From M0108 sp044228795 (GTDB lineage Bacteria > Pseudomonadota > Gammaproteobacteria > Chromatiales > Chromatiaceae), in the NCBI GenBank assembly GCA_044228795.1, contig JBGAUE010000050.1:1-22326 (forward strand): 22,326 nucleotides of DNA, read 5' to 3'. Positions 8,253 through 17,173 of this stretch are shown here, in pieces. How positions within the stretch are numbered: the first letter of the stretch is position 1; each line of letters opens with the position of its first letter. The notes below the pieces were generated by a model. The model had not been told where the DNA came from. It ran no database searches and saw only the letters and a list, made by a program, of their open reading frames with translations. The position numbers and the translations under genes are program-made.

Positions 8253-9991
8253 TGGCACGGATGATCCCAGATGTCGACCCCTCACAGCTTGAGCACATGT
8301 CCGAGGAGCCGGTCTACATCGCATTGCGAGACCAACTCAGCGAAAAGTTCACCGTGCTCCACTCATACCCTTGGCTGAGACCGTGGCGGGGAGAGGGGGC
8401 ACTCTTGGAGGGGGAGGCTGATTTCGTCATCTTGCACCCCGAGCGCGGGCTGCTGGTGCTCGAGGTGAAGGGAGGCAAGAGCATTAGGTATGACGGACAT
8501 CGCTGGTTCCGAGACACCAAGGACGGCCCACGAGAGTTCCAGGACCCGTTCAGGCAGGCGCAGAGAGGCATGCACGCCCTGTTGGATATTGTGAAGGAGC
8601 GCTCGGGCGGGCGGGTCCGTAAAAGCGACTTCGTGCATGGGTATGCTGTGGTTTTCCCTCACGTTGACTACGAAGGGCTGCCGCCGCCGCACGCCGATAG
8701 GGCGATTGTGATCTCACGACGCCACCTCTTGTCCCTTGAGCAGGCAATTTTAACGGCATTCCAAGCATGGACCGAGGCGCCGCGTATCATTCGCCCCGAG
8801 CAGTACGTAACGCTCCTGAATGACTGCCTCATGCCCCGCTTCCGTGTTTTCCGGCCGATTGGGCCCGACATCACGGCGACATCCGACCGACTTCTAGAAC
8901 TTACTGAGACTCAGGCACAAGTCTTCGAGGGACTGTACCTCCAGAATCGGGTTCTTGTTGAGGGCGCTGCCGGCTCTGGAAAGACCTTCTTGGCGTTGAT
9001 GCGGGCTGTCGCCTTCGCGCGTGGTGGCAAGCGGACGCTCTTCGTCTGTTACAACAAGGAACTCGCGGCATGGATCAGAAGGCAGGTCGCTGAAGACCCG
9101 ACCATTGCTGGGTATCGATCGCTTCTGACCATTAAGAACTTCCACGCACTTGCTGCTGACCTGGCGGAGATGGCCGCGATAGAGTTCCGCCCGTCAAGTG
9201 GCGGTCAGCCTACGCAGGCATTTTGGGATGAGGAGGTCCCAGACCTGATGGAGCAGGCGGTGCTGGCGTTGGATTTGGCTGAAGAGTGGACTCAGTTCGA
9301 CGCGATTGTGGTTGACGAAGCACAGGACTTCGCGCTTGGCTGGTGGTACGCCCTTAGCCAATCTCTGCTTGAGCGACCCGATGGCCCCATTTACGCGTTT
9401 ATCGACCCCAACCAGTCGCTTCGTGGCGAGGTCCAATGGCCACCAGTGCAGTTTGAAACCCAATTTCGCCTCACGGTCAACTGCCGAAACACGCGGAAGA
9501 TTGCCTCGGCGTGCGCGTCCGTGCTCCACCTTGAGCCGAACGTCTTCGCACGCTCCCCTGCTGGCGCGCAACCCCGCCTCATCCGGGCGACCACACAACG
9601 GCATCAGAAAGGGTTGGTGCTGCAAGAGTTGAGGAAACTGTTCGACCGCGAGGATGTGTCGCCGCGGCAAGTTGCGGTCATCGGGCCGGCGGCGAAAGCA
9701 AGAGGGAGCCTTGCCGATGTAGATGAGGTCAACGGCATACCTCTGGTGACGAGCGCGGACGCCTGGCGCGATGGAGAAGGATTGCTGGTGACCACGGCTC
9801 GGTCGTTCAAGGGTCTCGAGGCGGATGTCGTGCTGCTTTATGACCTGGGTGGATTTGGGGCGTTATTCCGGAAAGAGGATCTGTATGTGGCGTGCACTCG
9901 GGCGAAGGTGTTGCTCGTAGCGGTCGTCCATGGGGCTGAGTGCCGTTCGGTGATCGAGTCCGCACTTGCTGCGTCGGAGTCCCAGCCATGA
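8252..9991 (+). CDS. NERD nuclease-UvrD-like SF1 helicase fusion
   Basis: The 579-residue protein joins two modules. Residues ~15-150 form a NERD (nuclease-related) domain with the restriction-fold pattern GEADFVILHPERGLLVLEVK, giving the D...ExK metal-binding set. Residues ~215-575 are a compact superfamily 1 helicase: Walker A GAAGSGKT (238-245), Walker B/motif II VVDEAQDF (D355-D359), FRLTVNCRNTRKIA, motif V TTARSFKGLEADVVLL and motif VI YVACTRAK. NERD-UvrD proteins are associated with DNA processing and defence islands. Here it carries the only nuclease domain I recognise in the island, so it is the best candidate for cutting foreign DNA. Its ATG overlaps the preceding stop in TAATG, with GGAGG 6 bases upstream, so it is coupled to the large helicase. 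All helicase core motifs look intact. Confidence 0.93.
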   Translation: MARMIPDVDPSQLEHMSEEPVYIALRDQLSEKFTVLHSYPWLRPWRGEGALLEGEADFVILHPERGLLVLEVKGGKSIRYDGHRWFRDTKDGPREFQDPFRQAQRGMHALLDIVKERSGGRVRKSDFVHGYAVVFPHVDYEGLPPPHADRAIVISRRHLLSLEQAILTAFQAWTEAPRIIRPEQYVTLLNDCLMPRFRVFRPIGPDITATSDRLLELTETQAQVFEGLYLQNRVLVEGAAGSGKTFLALMRAVAFARGGKRTLFVCYNKELAAWIRRQVAEDPTIAGYRSLLTIKNFHALAADLAEMAAIEFRPSSGGQPTQAFWDEEVPDLMEQAVLALDLAEEWTQFDAIVVDEAQDFALGWWYALSQSLLERPDGPIYAFIDPNQSLRGEVQWPPVQFETQFRLTVNCRNTRKIASACASVLHLEPNVFARSPAGAQPRLIRATTQRHQKGLVLQELRKLFDREDVSPRQVAVIGPAAKARGSLADVDEVNGIPLVTSADAWRDGEGLLVTTARSFKGLEADVVLLYDLGGFGALFRKEDLYVACTRAKVLLVAVVHGAECRSVIESALAASESQP

Positions 9992-11001
9992 CCTTGGAGG
10001 TTATCACGCGGCACCAACTGGCTGAGGATCTCGGTCTCGTTGGAGGGGATGGGGAGGTCAGCGAGCGTGCCGTTGCGATGCTGTTGCGCGCACCACTGGA
10101 GAGGTGGGGCTTGAGTCAGGAGCGCACTGTGATCGGGTACGTCCGCGAGCAGTTGACGATCGCTGGGGTTAAAGATAGCTCGATCGTGAATAGGGTCTTA
10201 GAACGCCTCCAAAATCTCCGCGAGTGCGATAGCGTTTCGATCGGGAACGAACGGTATGTTGCCCCCGGTGAGTCACGTTGGGTACCGACAGGGGAAGGCA
10301 AAGGCGTGTTCCTCAGCGTGGCTGCTCCACCGGGGTGCATCCGCCGCGCTGAGCCGGGCAGCCCATTTGATCTCGCGCAGCGCATCCATATCGAATCCGA
10401 TGCCGACCTGGCCGAACTCCAACTCGCGGGAGCGCGGGAGATCTCAATCGGCGAATGGCTAACGCCATTGCACTATATTCGCCATGTGGCTCGCCGGCGC
10501 CGCCGACCCGTGAGAAGTGACGAGGTCGACCTCCGAGGCTTCTGGGAGATCCTGACTGCCGACTTAGCAGATGACGGGCTCCGGTTGGGCGAGGATGCCG
10601 AGGTGCGGGTAGTTACTGGGATGCCAGGCGACTATTTTGGACGCTACAGCGCTCCGGGGATAGAGGGCAGGTGGAGCGTGGAGCCTCCGGACGGTGTCTG
10701 GTGTGGGTACCGACGCGGTTACAGCGGGAATCACTGGCACCCTGCCATCATCGAAGTCGACAATAATGTGAAGCGGGCGCTGGACCTGTTCGATCACGAC
10801 GAGTGGCGGTGGGCACTCCTCGCGCGAGGGCGCTCGCTCGGCGAGGAAGAGTTGATGGTGTCCTCCGATGGGGTAATGAGGCTTAAGTTCCCTGCGCCTG
10901 GGCAAATACGCACGCTACTGGACCTGATCGGGGCGCGGTCCGGCCGATGGACCTGGGGTTGGCCCAATGGCTCCGTAAATCCCTGGACGTTCATTCCTTA
11001 G
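9988..11001 (+). CDS. Unknown 337-residue protein, third gene of the helicase operon
   Basis: The ATG at 9988 overlaps the stop of the NERD-helicase gene in ATGA, so I use it rather than the in-frame ATG at 9940. The first ~75 residues are helical and end in a short beta-like VSIGNERYVAPG, which resembles a winged-helix fold and may bind DNA; this is inference from pattern only. A basic stretch RHVARRRRRPVRSDE lies near residues 165-180. The C-terminal half is rich in Trp, Gly and Asp (DYFGRY, WCGYRRGYSGNHWHP, RWTWGWPNGS). I see no nuclease, ATPase or methyltransferase motif and do not recognise the family. Strict coupling to two helicases suggests an accessory, sensor or adaptor subunit of the same complex. 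The gene ends 18 bases from the stop of the convergent SNF2 gene. Confidence 0.85.
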   Translation: MTLEVITRHQLAEDLGLVGGDGEVSERAVAMLLRAPLERWGLSQERTVIGYVREQLTIAGVKDSSIVNRVLERLQNLRECDSVSIGNERYVAPGESRWVPTGEGKGVFLSVAAPPGCIRRAEPGSPFDLAQRIHIESDADLAELQLAGAREISIGEWLTPLHYIRHVARRRRRPVRSDEVDLRGFWEILTADLADDGLRLGEDAEVRVVTGMPGDYFGRYSAPGIEGRWSVEPPDGVWCGYRRGYSGNHWHPAIIEVDNNVKRALDLFDHDEWRWALLARGRSLGEEELMVSSDGVMRLKFPAPGQIRTLLDLIGARSGRWTWGWPNGSVNPWTFIP

Positions 11002-11009
11002 AGGAACGT
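10987..11009. other. Small inverted repeat at the convergent operon ends
   Basis: ACGTTC (10987-10992) and GAACGT (11004-11009) form a 6-base inverted repeat spanning the TAG stop of the plus-strand operon, inside the only gap between the two convergent operons. An inner CT/AG pairing could extend the stem. There is no T-tract on either side, so it is not a convincing intrinsic terminator. It may still slow transcription where the two transcripts meet, or may be chance. Confidence 0.25.
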
Positions 11010-11019
11010 GAAAACAGAG

Positions 11020-14000
11020 TTAGTGCGTTCTACGAACCCTTAAGACGGCGGTCAACCACTCTTTCGGCACTATCTCTTGCACTTTGTTCCGGCACTCGCA
11101 AAGCCACCGAACACGTTCCTCCCAGAGGGTCTTTGTCATTGCTAGGATATCACCCGCCGAGTCGCATTCATTCTCTGCGCGCGTAATTTGTGCTCGGTTT
11201 CCGCGTCCGAGAGCAGACTCCAACGCCATTTCAGCGCTTAGCAGGTTGTTGACCGCGATCGTGACGGCATCGCTTGCCTCCCCCTTAATGATGCACAATC
11301 TCCTGTCGATGGCTCGCGCGAAGCTTGGAAAAAGATGGCTCCAGGTATTTCGGGCTAGTCCCATGCCGGTCGCTCTCATACGACCAAATTCCTGGGCTAC
11401 GGAGATTTTTTCTTCCGGAGACAAATACAGGGGCGACGTCGTCGGGAGCCCTTCGTGACCGTGCGCGAGCGGGTTTAAGAGCGCCTGCGCCTCTTCAATC
11501 CCCGTGTTTACCCAGCGCTGATCGATTGCCCTTCGGAGGTCCCAGACGAGCGTGGCCCCGAGTTGGTCCCTGATCCAGCGGACATCCGCCTCAATGGCGC
11601 AAATCAACCGGTTAACGAAGGGGCCAAGAACACCCTGGAGTCGGTCTTTGGACGTTCGTGTGGCGGCCAATTCGATCGCATGCCAGGCGTGTTCCTTCAC
11701 CTGATGACTGTTAATGGCGACCGCTGGATCGAGTGTCGAGGCGCGGAGAAGGTAAATACCAGGGTTGCCAAGTTCCCAGTACGCGTGGTCATCAAATAGA
11801 TTGACGTTTAGCTCGTGGTAGGCACTGCTATCAGGCAACCAACCCCGAACCAGTTCATCGTGGAGCACGTCCCCGAAGTTCAGAAAGCGAAGTTGACGGC
11901 GCTTGGACTGCCCGTCGATTTCCAGCATAACCTGGCGCCGAGGAGGTGTCTCAATGTCCCCACGGCGAGTGATGAAAGCGAAGGCGTTTATAGGGTTCCG
12001 TTCGTGACCGGGGTCAGCGCCAAATGGGAAGACTACCCTTGAGAGGACTTCGCGGTGACCATGCATGCCCCAGTCCCCGAAAGTGTACCATAGGGTCTGG
12101 AAGCGCCCGCCAGCGGGGTCGATGTTCCAACGAATGTGATACTCCCCCGTGCGACGGAGCAATTTCTGCATCCCCTCGAACGCTCTGTCCCAACTTCGGG
12201 GGCCCGTTCCTGGGTGCGCCGCGTGCTGCTGTAGTACAGGCGGTGTAGGTGCGAGGTCTTCCAAGTAACGTCTCAGGTCGGTCGCATAGGATGTAGTCCA
12301 TGGCAGATGACGTCGTAGCGGAGAGGTTAGTTCCTGCAACTCGTCCTCAGCCGCCATAACCTCTGTCTTTTCTTCCAGTTCATGCCAACTGATGCTCTCT
12401 GACCGAAGGGCGGCTGATTCGATCAAGCTAGCCACCTCTCCCAGGTGGTCGCCATCCAGGTTGACGCTGTGCTCGAAGACATGAAATCGCTGTAAGACTG
12501 TCACAACCTTTTCGTCGACCAAGCCGTGCTGGACAATGGTGTAAACGTCTATCGTCTTCGCCTCGCCTTCATCCGAGAACGCTGATACGTTACCGATGCG
12601 GTCGAGGCGCCCGATCCATTGCTCTACCTCCTCTGGCCGCCAAGGCACGCTGTACAAGACGAGCAAACGGGCACATTGGAGATTGAGTCCAACCTGAGCG
12701 GCCTCTGGAGCGAAGAGAACCTGTGCATCTCCCCTTTGAAATTCCTCTAGGTTCTCGTTGGTTTCATTACCGAAACCTCCTAGGTCCTCAACGGCCTCGG
12801 TTGTCATCCCTTGCCGCACCCGTGCGGCGACTAGCGGCACACGTTCGTTCAATGGACCGATAATTGGTAGCCGAGCCTGGACAAGTTCAAATAAGTAGTC
12901 GACGGTCAAGTTGTCCTGCGCCGCGACGAGTACCCGCTCGGCTGGATCGCGCGACCAAACCTCAGCGAGGAGGTCTACCAGCGCGTCAGCACGGGAATCC
13001 CCCTGTTTTCGGTGCACGAGCGGCTTCACTCGCTCAAGCAGATCGCCGCGCTCATGCCCCTTGCGGCGCAAGAAGTCCACGCGTTGCTCGAGGGATGGTG
13101 GGCTCAGAATCGCTCGCTTCGCCAAGAGGACCGGGTCGAAACGTTGGTGTAGTTCCCCGAGATAAGAGAAGTACTGCCACATCAGAGATTGCCTCTTGAC
13201 CTCAGCGCCTAGCGGCTCCACCACTATTGGGTAGTGACGGCGTCGAGGCAGAACCTGGCTGAATTCTGCACGCCGCGTCCGGATGAACCTCCTATACGCG
13301 CAGTCCGACATGGCCGTCGCGGCTCGATCCGACTCGTCACTCAACTCGGCAGCGGAGCGGTCGCGTTTGAGCAGGTCATCAACAATGGCTTGGGCTGCCC
13401 AGTCGGGCCACTTTGACAGATCATCCGCTGCTGACAGTGAGTCCCTTAGACCCTGGGTACTGCTCGCAACCCGTTGCCGAGAGATGGTGGTGCGCTCAGG
13501 CTCCATGAGAGCGAACAACTGGGCATGTCGCTCGACATGTTGAAGTGCGGGTGTCGCTGTAAGCACGAGGAGGTGTTCAAAACCTGCTGCGACGCGGACA
13601 ATTCGCTCTTGAAGGTCGGCGCGTAGACGGTGTAACTCATCGACAACCAGGACGTCGAACTCCTCCGGGTTTATCTCCGAGAGAGATAGGCGTGGAGTTC
13701 CTTGGCCGTTAGTTTGCCGAAGCTGATCCTCCCAAGCGAGGCGGATGTACTGGCCCGCCTCAACCCGGTTGTTCCCATCGAAAGGGGCCGTATGGGCACG
13801 TGTCAGGATCTCGTCCCGCCATTGCGGCACGAGCCGGTCCGGCACGATGATCATCGCTGTCAAGTTGCTACGTTGAAACCGCAGAGCGTTGAGGATCATT
13901 AACGCCTGCACGGTCTTGCCGAGACCGACTTCATCTGCAAGCAGGTGCCGAACCCGGACATCTGTTAACACACGATGAACATTGGCTATCTGGTGCGTGT

Positions 14001-14109
14001 ACAGTGATGCGGCGACACCCATCGCTGAGGCAAGAGGCGTCCTGATACCATCGACATAGCGCCGCAACGACTGAACGCTGAGGCAAAGGTCTGCATATGC
14101 GTTCGTCAC
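11020..14109 (-). CDS. SNF2/RapA-type SF2 helicase (DrmD-like in layout)
   Basis: The ~1,029-residue protein has the Swi2/Snf2 ATPase core near its N-terminus: Walker A ADEVGLGKT (about 58-66), IIVPDRLVPQW, motif II VVDELHRL (DELH at 157-160), motif III LTATP (183-187), then the second domain with QVGLNLQ, LVLYSVPWRPEEVEQWIGRL and DRIGN (about 497-507). Such proteins translocate on double-stranded DNA and remodel protein-DNA complexes. The remaining ~500 C-terminal residues are unassigned. Length and position of the core recall DrmD of class 1 DISARM, but the other DISARM partners are absent. I chose the GTG at 14109 because it overlaps the previous stop in GTGA and has GGAGG about 6 bases upstream; an ATG at 14139 is possible. 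It is the last gene of the minus-strand operon. Confidence 0.93.
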   Translation of the reverse strand: MTNAYADLCLSVQSLRRYVDGIRTPLASAMGVAASLYTHQIANVHRVLTDVRVRHLLADEVGLGKTVQALMILNALRFQRSNLTAMIIVPDRLVPQWRDEILTRAHTAPFDGNNRVEAGQYIRLAWEDQLRQTNGQGTPRLSLSEINPEEFDVLVVDELHRLRADLQERIVRVAAGFEHLLVLTATPALQHVERHAQLFALMEPERTTISRQRVASSTQGLRDSLSAADDLSKWPDWAAQAIVDDLLKRDRSAAELSDESDRAATAMSDCAYRRFIRTRRAEFSQVLPRRRHYPIVVEPLGAEVKRQSLMWQYFSYLGELHQRFDPVLLAKRAILSPPSLEQRVDFLRRKGHERGDLLERVKPLVHRKQGDSRADALVDLLAEVWSRDPAERVLVAAQDNLTVDYLFELVQARLPIIGPLNERVPLVAARVRQGMTTEAVEDLGGFGNETNENLEEFQRGDAQVLFAPEAAQVGLNLQCARLLVLYSVPWRPEEVEQWIGRLDRIGNVSAFSDEGEAKTIDVYTIVQHGLVDEKVVTVLQRFHVFEHSVNLDGDHLGEVASLIESAALRSESISWHELEEKTEVMAAEDELQELTSPLRRHLPWTTSYATDLRRYLEDLAPTPPVLQQHAAHPGTGPRSWDRAFEGMQKLLRRTGEYHIRWNIDPAGGRFQTLWYTFGDWGMHGHREVLSRVVFPFGADPGHERNPINAFAFITRRGDIETPPRRQVMLEIDGQSKRRQLRFLNFGDVLHDELVRGWLPDSSAYHELNVNLFDDHAYWELGNPGIYLLRASTLDPAVAINSHQVKEHAWHAIELAATRTSKDRLQGVLGPFVNRLICAIEADVRWIRDQLGATLVWDLRRAIDQRWVNTGIEEAQALLNPLAHGHEGLPTTSPLYLSPEEKISVAQEFGRMRATGMGLARNTWSHLFPSFARAIDRRLCIIKGEASDAVTIAVNNLLSAEMALESALGRGNRAQITRAENECDSAGDILAMTKTLWEERVRWLCECRNKVQEIVPKEWLTAVLRVRRTH

Positions 14110-17100
14110 CTGAATCCTCCACGCCTTGCCTGACGGCACTTAAGCGCGAGGTAGCGCGCGGCACGTGCGACTGGGCGCTCGATGAGCAACACATCTATAG
14201 CGCTCCGCCAGTCTAGGTTTACGGCAACTTCTGGCGCCGACCATAGGGCGAGAGTTGCTTTCAACGCTCCCGCTTCAGGCAGGCCTCCGGAGAGAGACCT
14301 CCGGGCGGCGCTTACCCACTGCGTGAACTCGTCCGACAAGTCGTCAAGCGACATTACCGAGACTTCGAGCCCGAGCAGGTTCCCTACTAAGTCTGTCGGT
14401 AGCAGCAATTCTGCAAGTTGGTGGAGTTCCACCTCGGCCTGTACTCGGCCGAGTTCTTCTTTCCATCTGTGGGCGCTGGTGTCTGCGCTTGAATCTCCCC
14501 CCTTTATGACCTCTGCGAGATCCAAGCTTCCCCGATCGCGATACTCTTTGGAGAGGTCCTCGTAAGCTTTGTTAAATGCGTTCTCGAGGAGGTCATAGTC
14601 TTCATGCCCCAAATCGCACGGCGGGCCGACCCGTTCCCAAAGTTCTGGGAGCGCTAAGCGAATCTTGGAAACTGCTCGAAGGATGATGTCTTGCTCATCG
14701 TTCTTTGACAACTTCACGTAAGAGTCGAGGCCAATGCCAGTTTTACCGCAACAAGCGATCAGCGACTCCCATGGACCGAGTTTTGATGTACTAGCCTCGC
14801 GCCGAGCCCACTCTTCCCCACAACACAGTTCAATAATCCAAGAGTCGAGCACATTGGAGACTTGGCGGCGCCTTAGCTCGGCGATCAGATTCTCGCTCTC
14901 AGCAAGTGACCAGCGCAGGTAAGCGCCAATTAGATCTTCCAAGCCTGCGGCACCATTTACGGCGCGTCGGCAGCGTCTGAGTCGTGGTTTGGGAATGACG
15001 GGTGTCGCCAGGCTTACCTGTTTTGGACTGAGGCAGAACGTGGTAAATTGAGCGGCTGGCCCGTATTCGGATTTGTCGAGCCCCAAAGGGACGAGGATCC
15101 GTGCCTCTAACTCTGAAGTGGGCTCGTTTTGCTTTGGCTCAGAATGGGGGGCCGTTGCAGCGACTTGGCCATACTCCAGGTCGCTCAACTCACTCTTGAG
15201 CACGATGCGGTCGGGTTCACGCACCCACCAGCAAGGACGCACACGCCGATCCAATTGCCACGAGCGCCCGGTAAGACAACCCACGCGGACATGAACGGTG
15301 GCGTTGGAAGCCTGAAGCAGCAGGTTGCGTGTCGAATCATCCAGAAGGATCTTAAACATTTCGTCGTCTGCGCTCAGGACTTGAGGGAGCACCCCAAGCC
15401 GGAACCCGGTGCTGCACCTTCGTCCCCCTGCCTCAAGTTCTATCGTTGCGTCTAATCCCTCAAGCGGAGCGGGTGAGTCGATGGTAAACGAGAGGGTTCC
15501 GCTCAGCAGGGCTTGCACAGTCAACTCAGAGGAGGTCACGTTGATGCTGCAACCCGTGGGATGGGGCGTGGGCGGATTTGATTCGCCTTTGAAACGGAGG
15601 TCGCTAGCCGCTGCGCCGCTTGAGACTTTTACCAGACCATCACCAGATGGTACCGTAACACGGACAAACTGATCGGTAACGTGCGCGCTGGTGCCATTGA
15701 ACTCCACCCGCAATCCGTCGGGGTGCGAGCGACGTGGCACTACTAAGAGCCGGTCTCCGGTTGCGAACGAGGGTATCGAGTCGCTCATACTCAGCGGCGG
15801 CGACCCCGTCAAGGATACGAAAATGCCGAACCGAACAAAGTATCCGAGGTCTTCGAGCGCTCGGGCGTGGGCCGGCACTTGGGGGTCAAACTCGTGAATG
15901 GTGTATGGTCCAATCTTGCCGAGCGCTGGAGTGGCTCCCAGGAAGGGAACACGTTCCGTCCGTAGGGCCCAGTAACTGCGGTATCCTGAGACTTCAACAC
16001 CTCTGATCATCCGAGCCGTTTGGCCATCGGCGCTTACGGCAAAGACGAGCGGATCCTGCAGCCGAAGTACGAAAGCTCCGAGGATATTCAAAAATTCCTC
16101 ATCGATGTGGAGTTCATCGAGTCCTGGGAAGAGCGGAGCGTTATCCGGGGGAGTGGCTTCGAACTTTAGATGGAACGGAAGCCCGGAGAGTAACTGCTCG
16201 CTAGGGACCTTGGCGGTTACCCCCCAAAGTCTTGGCGCATAGCGCCTGCTCCGCAACGCTCTCCTCAGATGCGTGGAAAGCTGCGACTCTAGAGGTGGGA
16301 ATGACGCTTCTAGAATGAATGTGTCGATTGTGCGACGGATGTGGAGCAGGCCCTTGATTGCCGGTACATCTATACGTGGTCCTGAAGCCTGAACGCCGGC
16401 ACTGGGGATTCGCTGCATCTGGCGTGCAACTGCAATGCTGCTGCGCGCCAGTTGGTCGTTGGCGAGATCATCCGCGATGCGCCGCATCGTTTCAGAGCAG
16501 ATCTCGCGTGCTGGCGTACCTAGGAGGCTTCTGGTAAGAGATACGATTAAGTCTGGGGTTTCCAGCAGGGTAGTAAAGCGGGCCGATGCTGTGCTCGCGG
16601 CGACGCGAATGGCACGATACAGTGCATCGTCGTTGAGGTCTGCCACGTTGGCCCGGAGACGGGCCAACGTCAAGGCGAGCGGCTGGTGAAACTCGCGCGG
16701 GATCAAGGCGTGGGTGATCGGCCAGGCGATCAGATGAAACGCTTCCGCCCACGGTGTGCGGGGGGGGGTGGCACCTCTGTAAGTCTTCGCCGCTGAGGCG
16801 AACAGGTCCCTGACTCGTTGCCGCGATGTATTGCCGATCTCGGCGCCAAATTCCCTTTCCAACATTGGCCAGAAGTCGGTCCCTGATCCCCGGTACCGAT
16901 AGCCGGCCTCTGTGGATGTCACGATGAGAGATAGCATGTGAGCGTCCCACCACCGGCTTTCCAATGGGTGGGACGCAACTGCCGCCCTCACGTCACTAAT
17001 AAGGTCTGTCGTCTCTGCTTCGGCGAGTCCATGCTCGATGAAGTACACAGGGCCAGCGCGCGATTCACGAAGGGATGCGTACCGTGTGACAAGTCTTTCC

Positions 17101-17162
17101 TCCCATTCAAACACCCTCTCCCTCCACTTTGGTTGGTCGTGGGCCTGCACCGGACACTGCAA
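14106..17162 (-). CDS. Unknown ~1,018-residue protein between DruA-like and SNF2 genes
   Basis: A single open frame encodes a large soluble protein without signal peptide or membrane segments. I see no Walker, nuclease or methyltransferase motif. The N-terminal ~200 residues are helical and contain Trp-rich, conserved-looking blocks: WWDAHMLSLIVTSTEAGYRY (71-90) and WAEAFHLIAWPITHALIPRE (138-157). The middle (~400-740) is richer in beta strands and Gly/Pro and may hold several beta-sandwich-like domains. The C-terminal ~250 residues are helical. It overlaps the SNF2 gene by four bases (GTGA), so it is probably an obligate partner of that helicase, for example a DNA-recognition or scaffold subunit; this is inference. 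The start is uncertain: TTG at 17162, 11 bases after the DruA-like stop and next to a G-run, or GTG at 17150. Confidence 0.85.
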   Translation of the reverse strand: MQCPVQAHDQPKWRERVFEWEERLVTRYASLRESRAGPVYFIEHGLAEAETTDLISDVRAAVASHPLESRWWDAHMLSLIVTSTEAGYRYRGSGTDFWPMLEREFGAEIGNTSRQRVRDLFASAAKTYRGATPPRTPWAEAFHLIAWPITHALIPREFHQPLALTLARLRANVADLNDDALYRAIRVAASTASARFTTLLETPDLIVSLTRSLLGTPAREICSETMRRIADDLANDQLARSSIAVARQMQRIPSAGVQASGPRIDVPAIKGLLHIRRTIDTFILEASFPPLESQLSTHLRRALRSRRYAPRLWGVTAKVPSEQLLSGLPFHLKFEATPPDNAPLFPGLDELHIDEEFLNILGAFVLRLQDPLVFAVSADGQTARMIRGVEVSGYRSYWALRTERVPFLGATPALGKIGPYTIHEFDPQVPAHARALEDLGYFVRFGIFVSLTGSPPLSMSDSIPSFATGDRLLVVPRRSHPDGLRVEFNGTSAHVTDQFVRVTVPSGDGLVKVSSGAAASDLRFKGESNPPTPHPTGCSINVTSSELTVQALLSGTLSFTIDSPAPLEGLDATIELEAGGRRCSTGFRLGVLPQVLSADDEMFKILLDDSTRNLLLQASNATVHVRVGCLTGRSWQLDRRVRPCWWVREPDRIVLKSELSDLEYGQVAATAPHSEPKQNEPTSELEARILVPLGLDKSEYGPAAQFTTFCLSPKQVSLATPVIPKPRLRRCRRAVNGAAGLEDLIGAYLRWSLAESENLIAELRRRQVSNVLDSWIIELCCGEEWARREASTSKLGPWESLIACCGKTGIGLDSYVKLSKNDEQDIILRAVSKIRLALPELWERVGPPCDLGHEDYDLLENAFNKAYEDLSKEYRDRGSLDLAEVIKGGDSSADTSAHRWKEELGRVQAEVELHQLAELLLPTDLVGNLLGLEVSVMSLDDLSDEFTQWVSAARRSLSGGLPEAGALKATLALWSAPEVAVNLDWRSAIDVLLIERPVARAARYLALKCRQARRGGFR

Positions 17163-17173
17163 CCCCCGACTAC

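Noticed and set aside
10987..11009. Intrinsic bidirectional terminator between the convergent operons
   Set aside because: The stem is only 6 bases and neither side has a T-tract.
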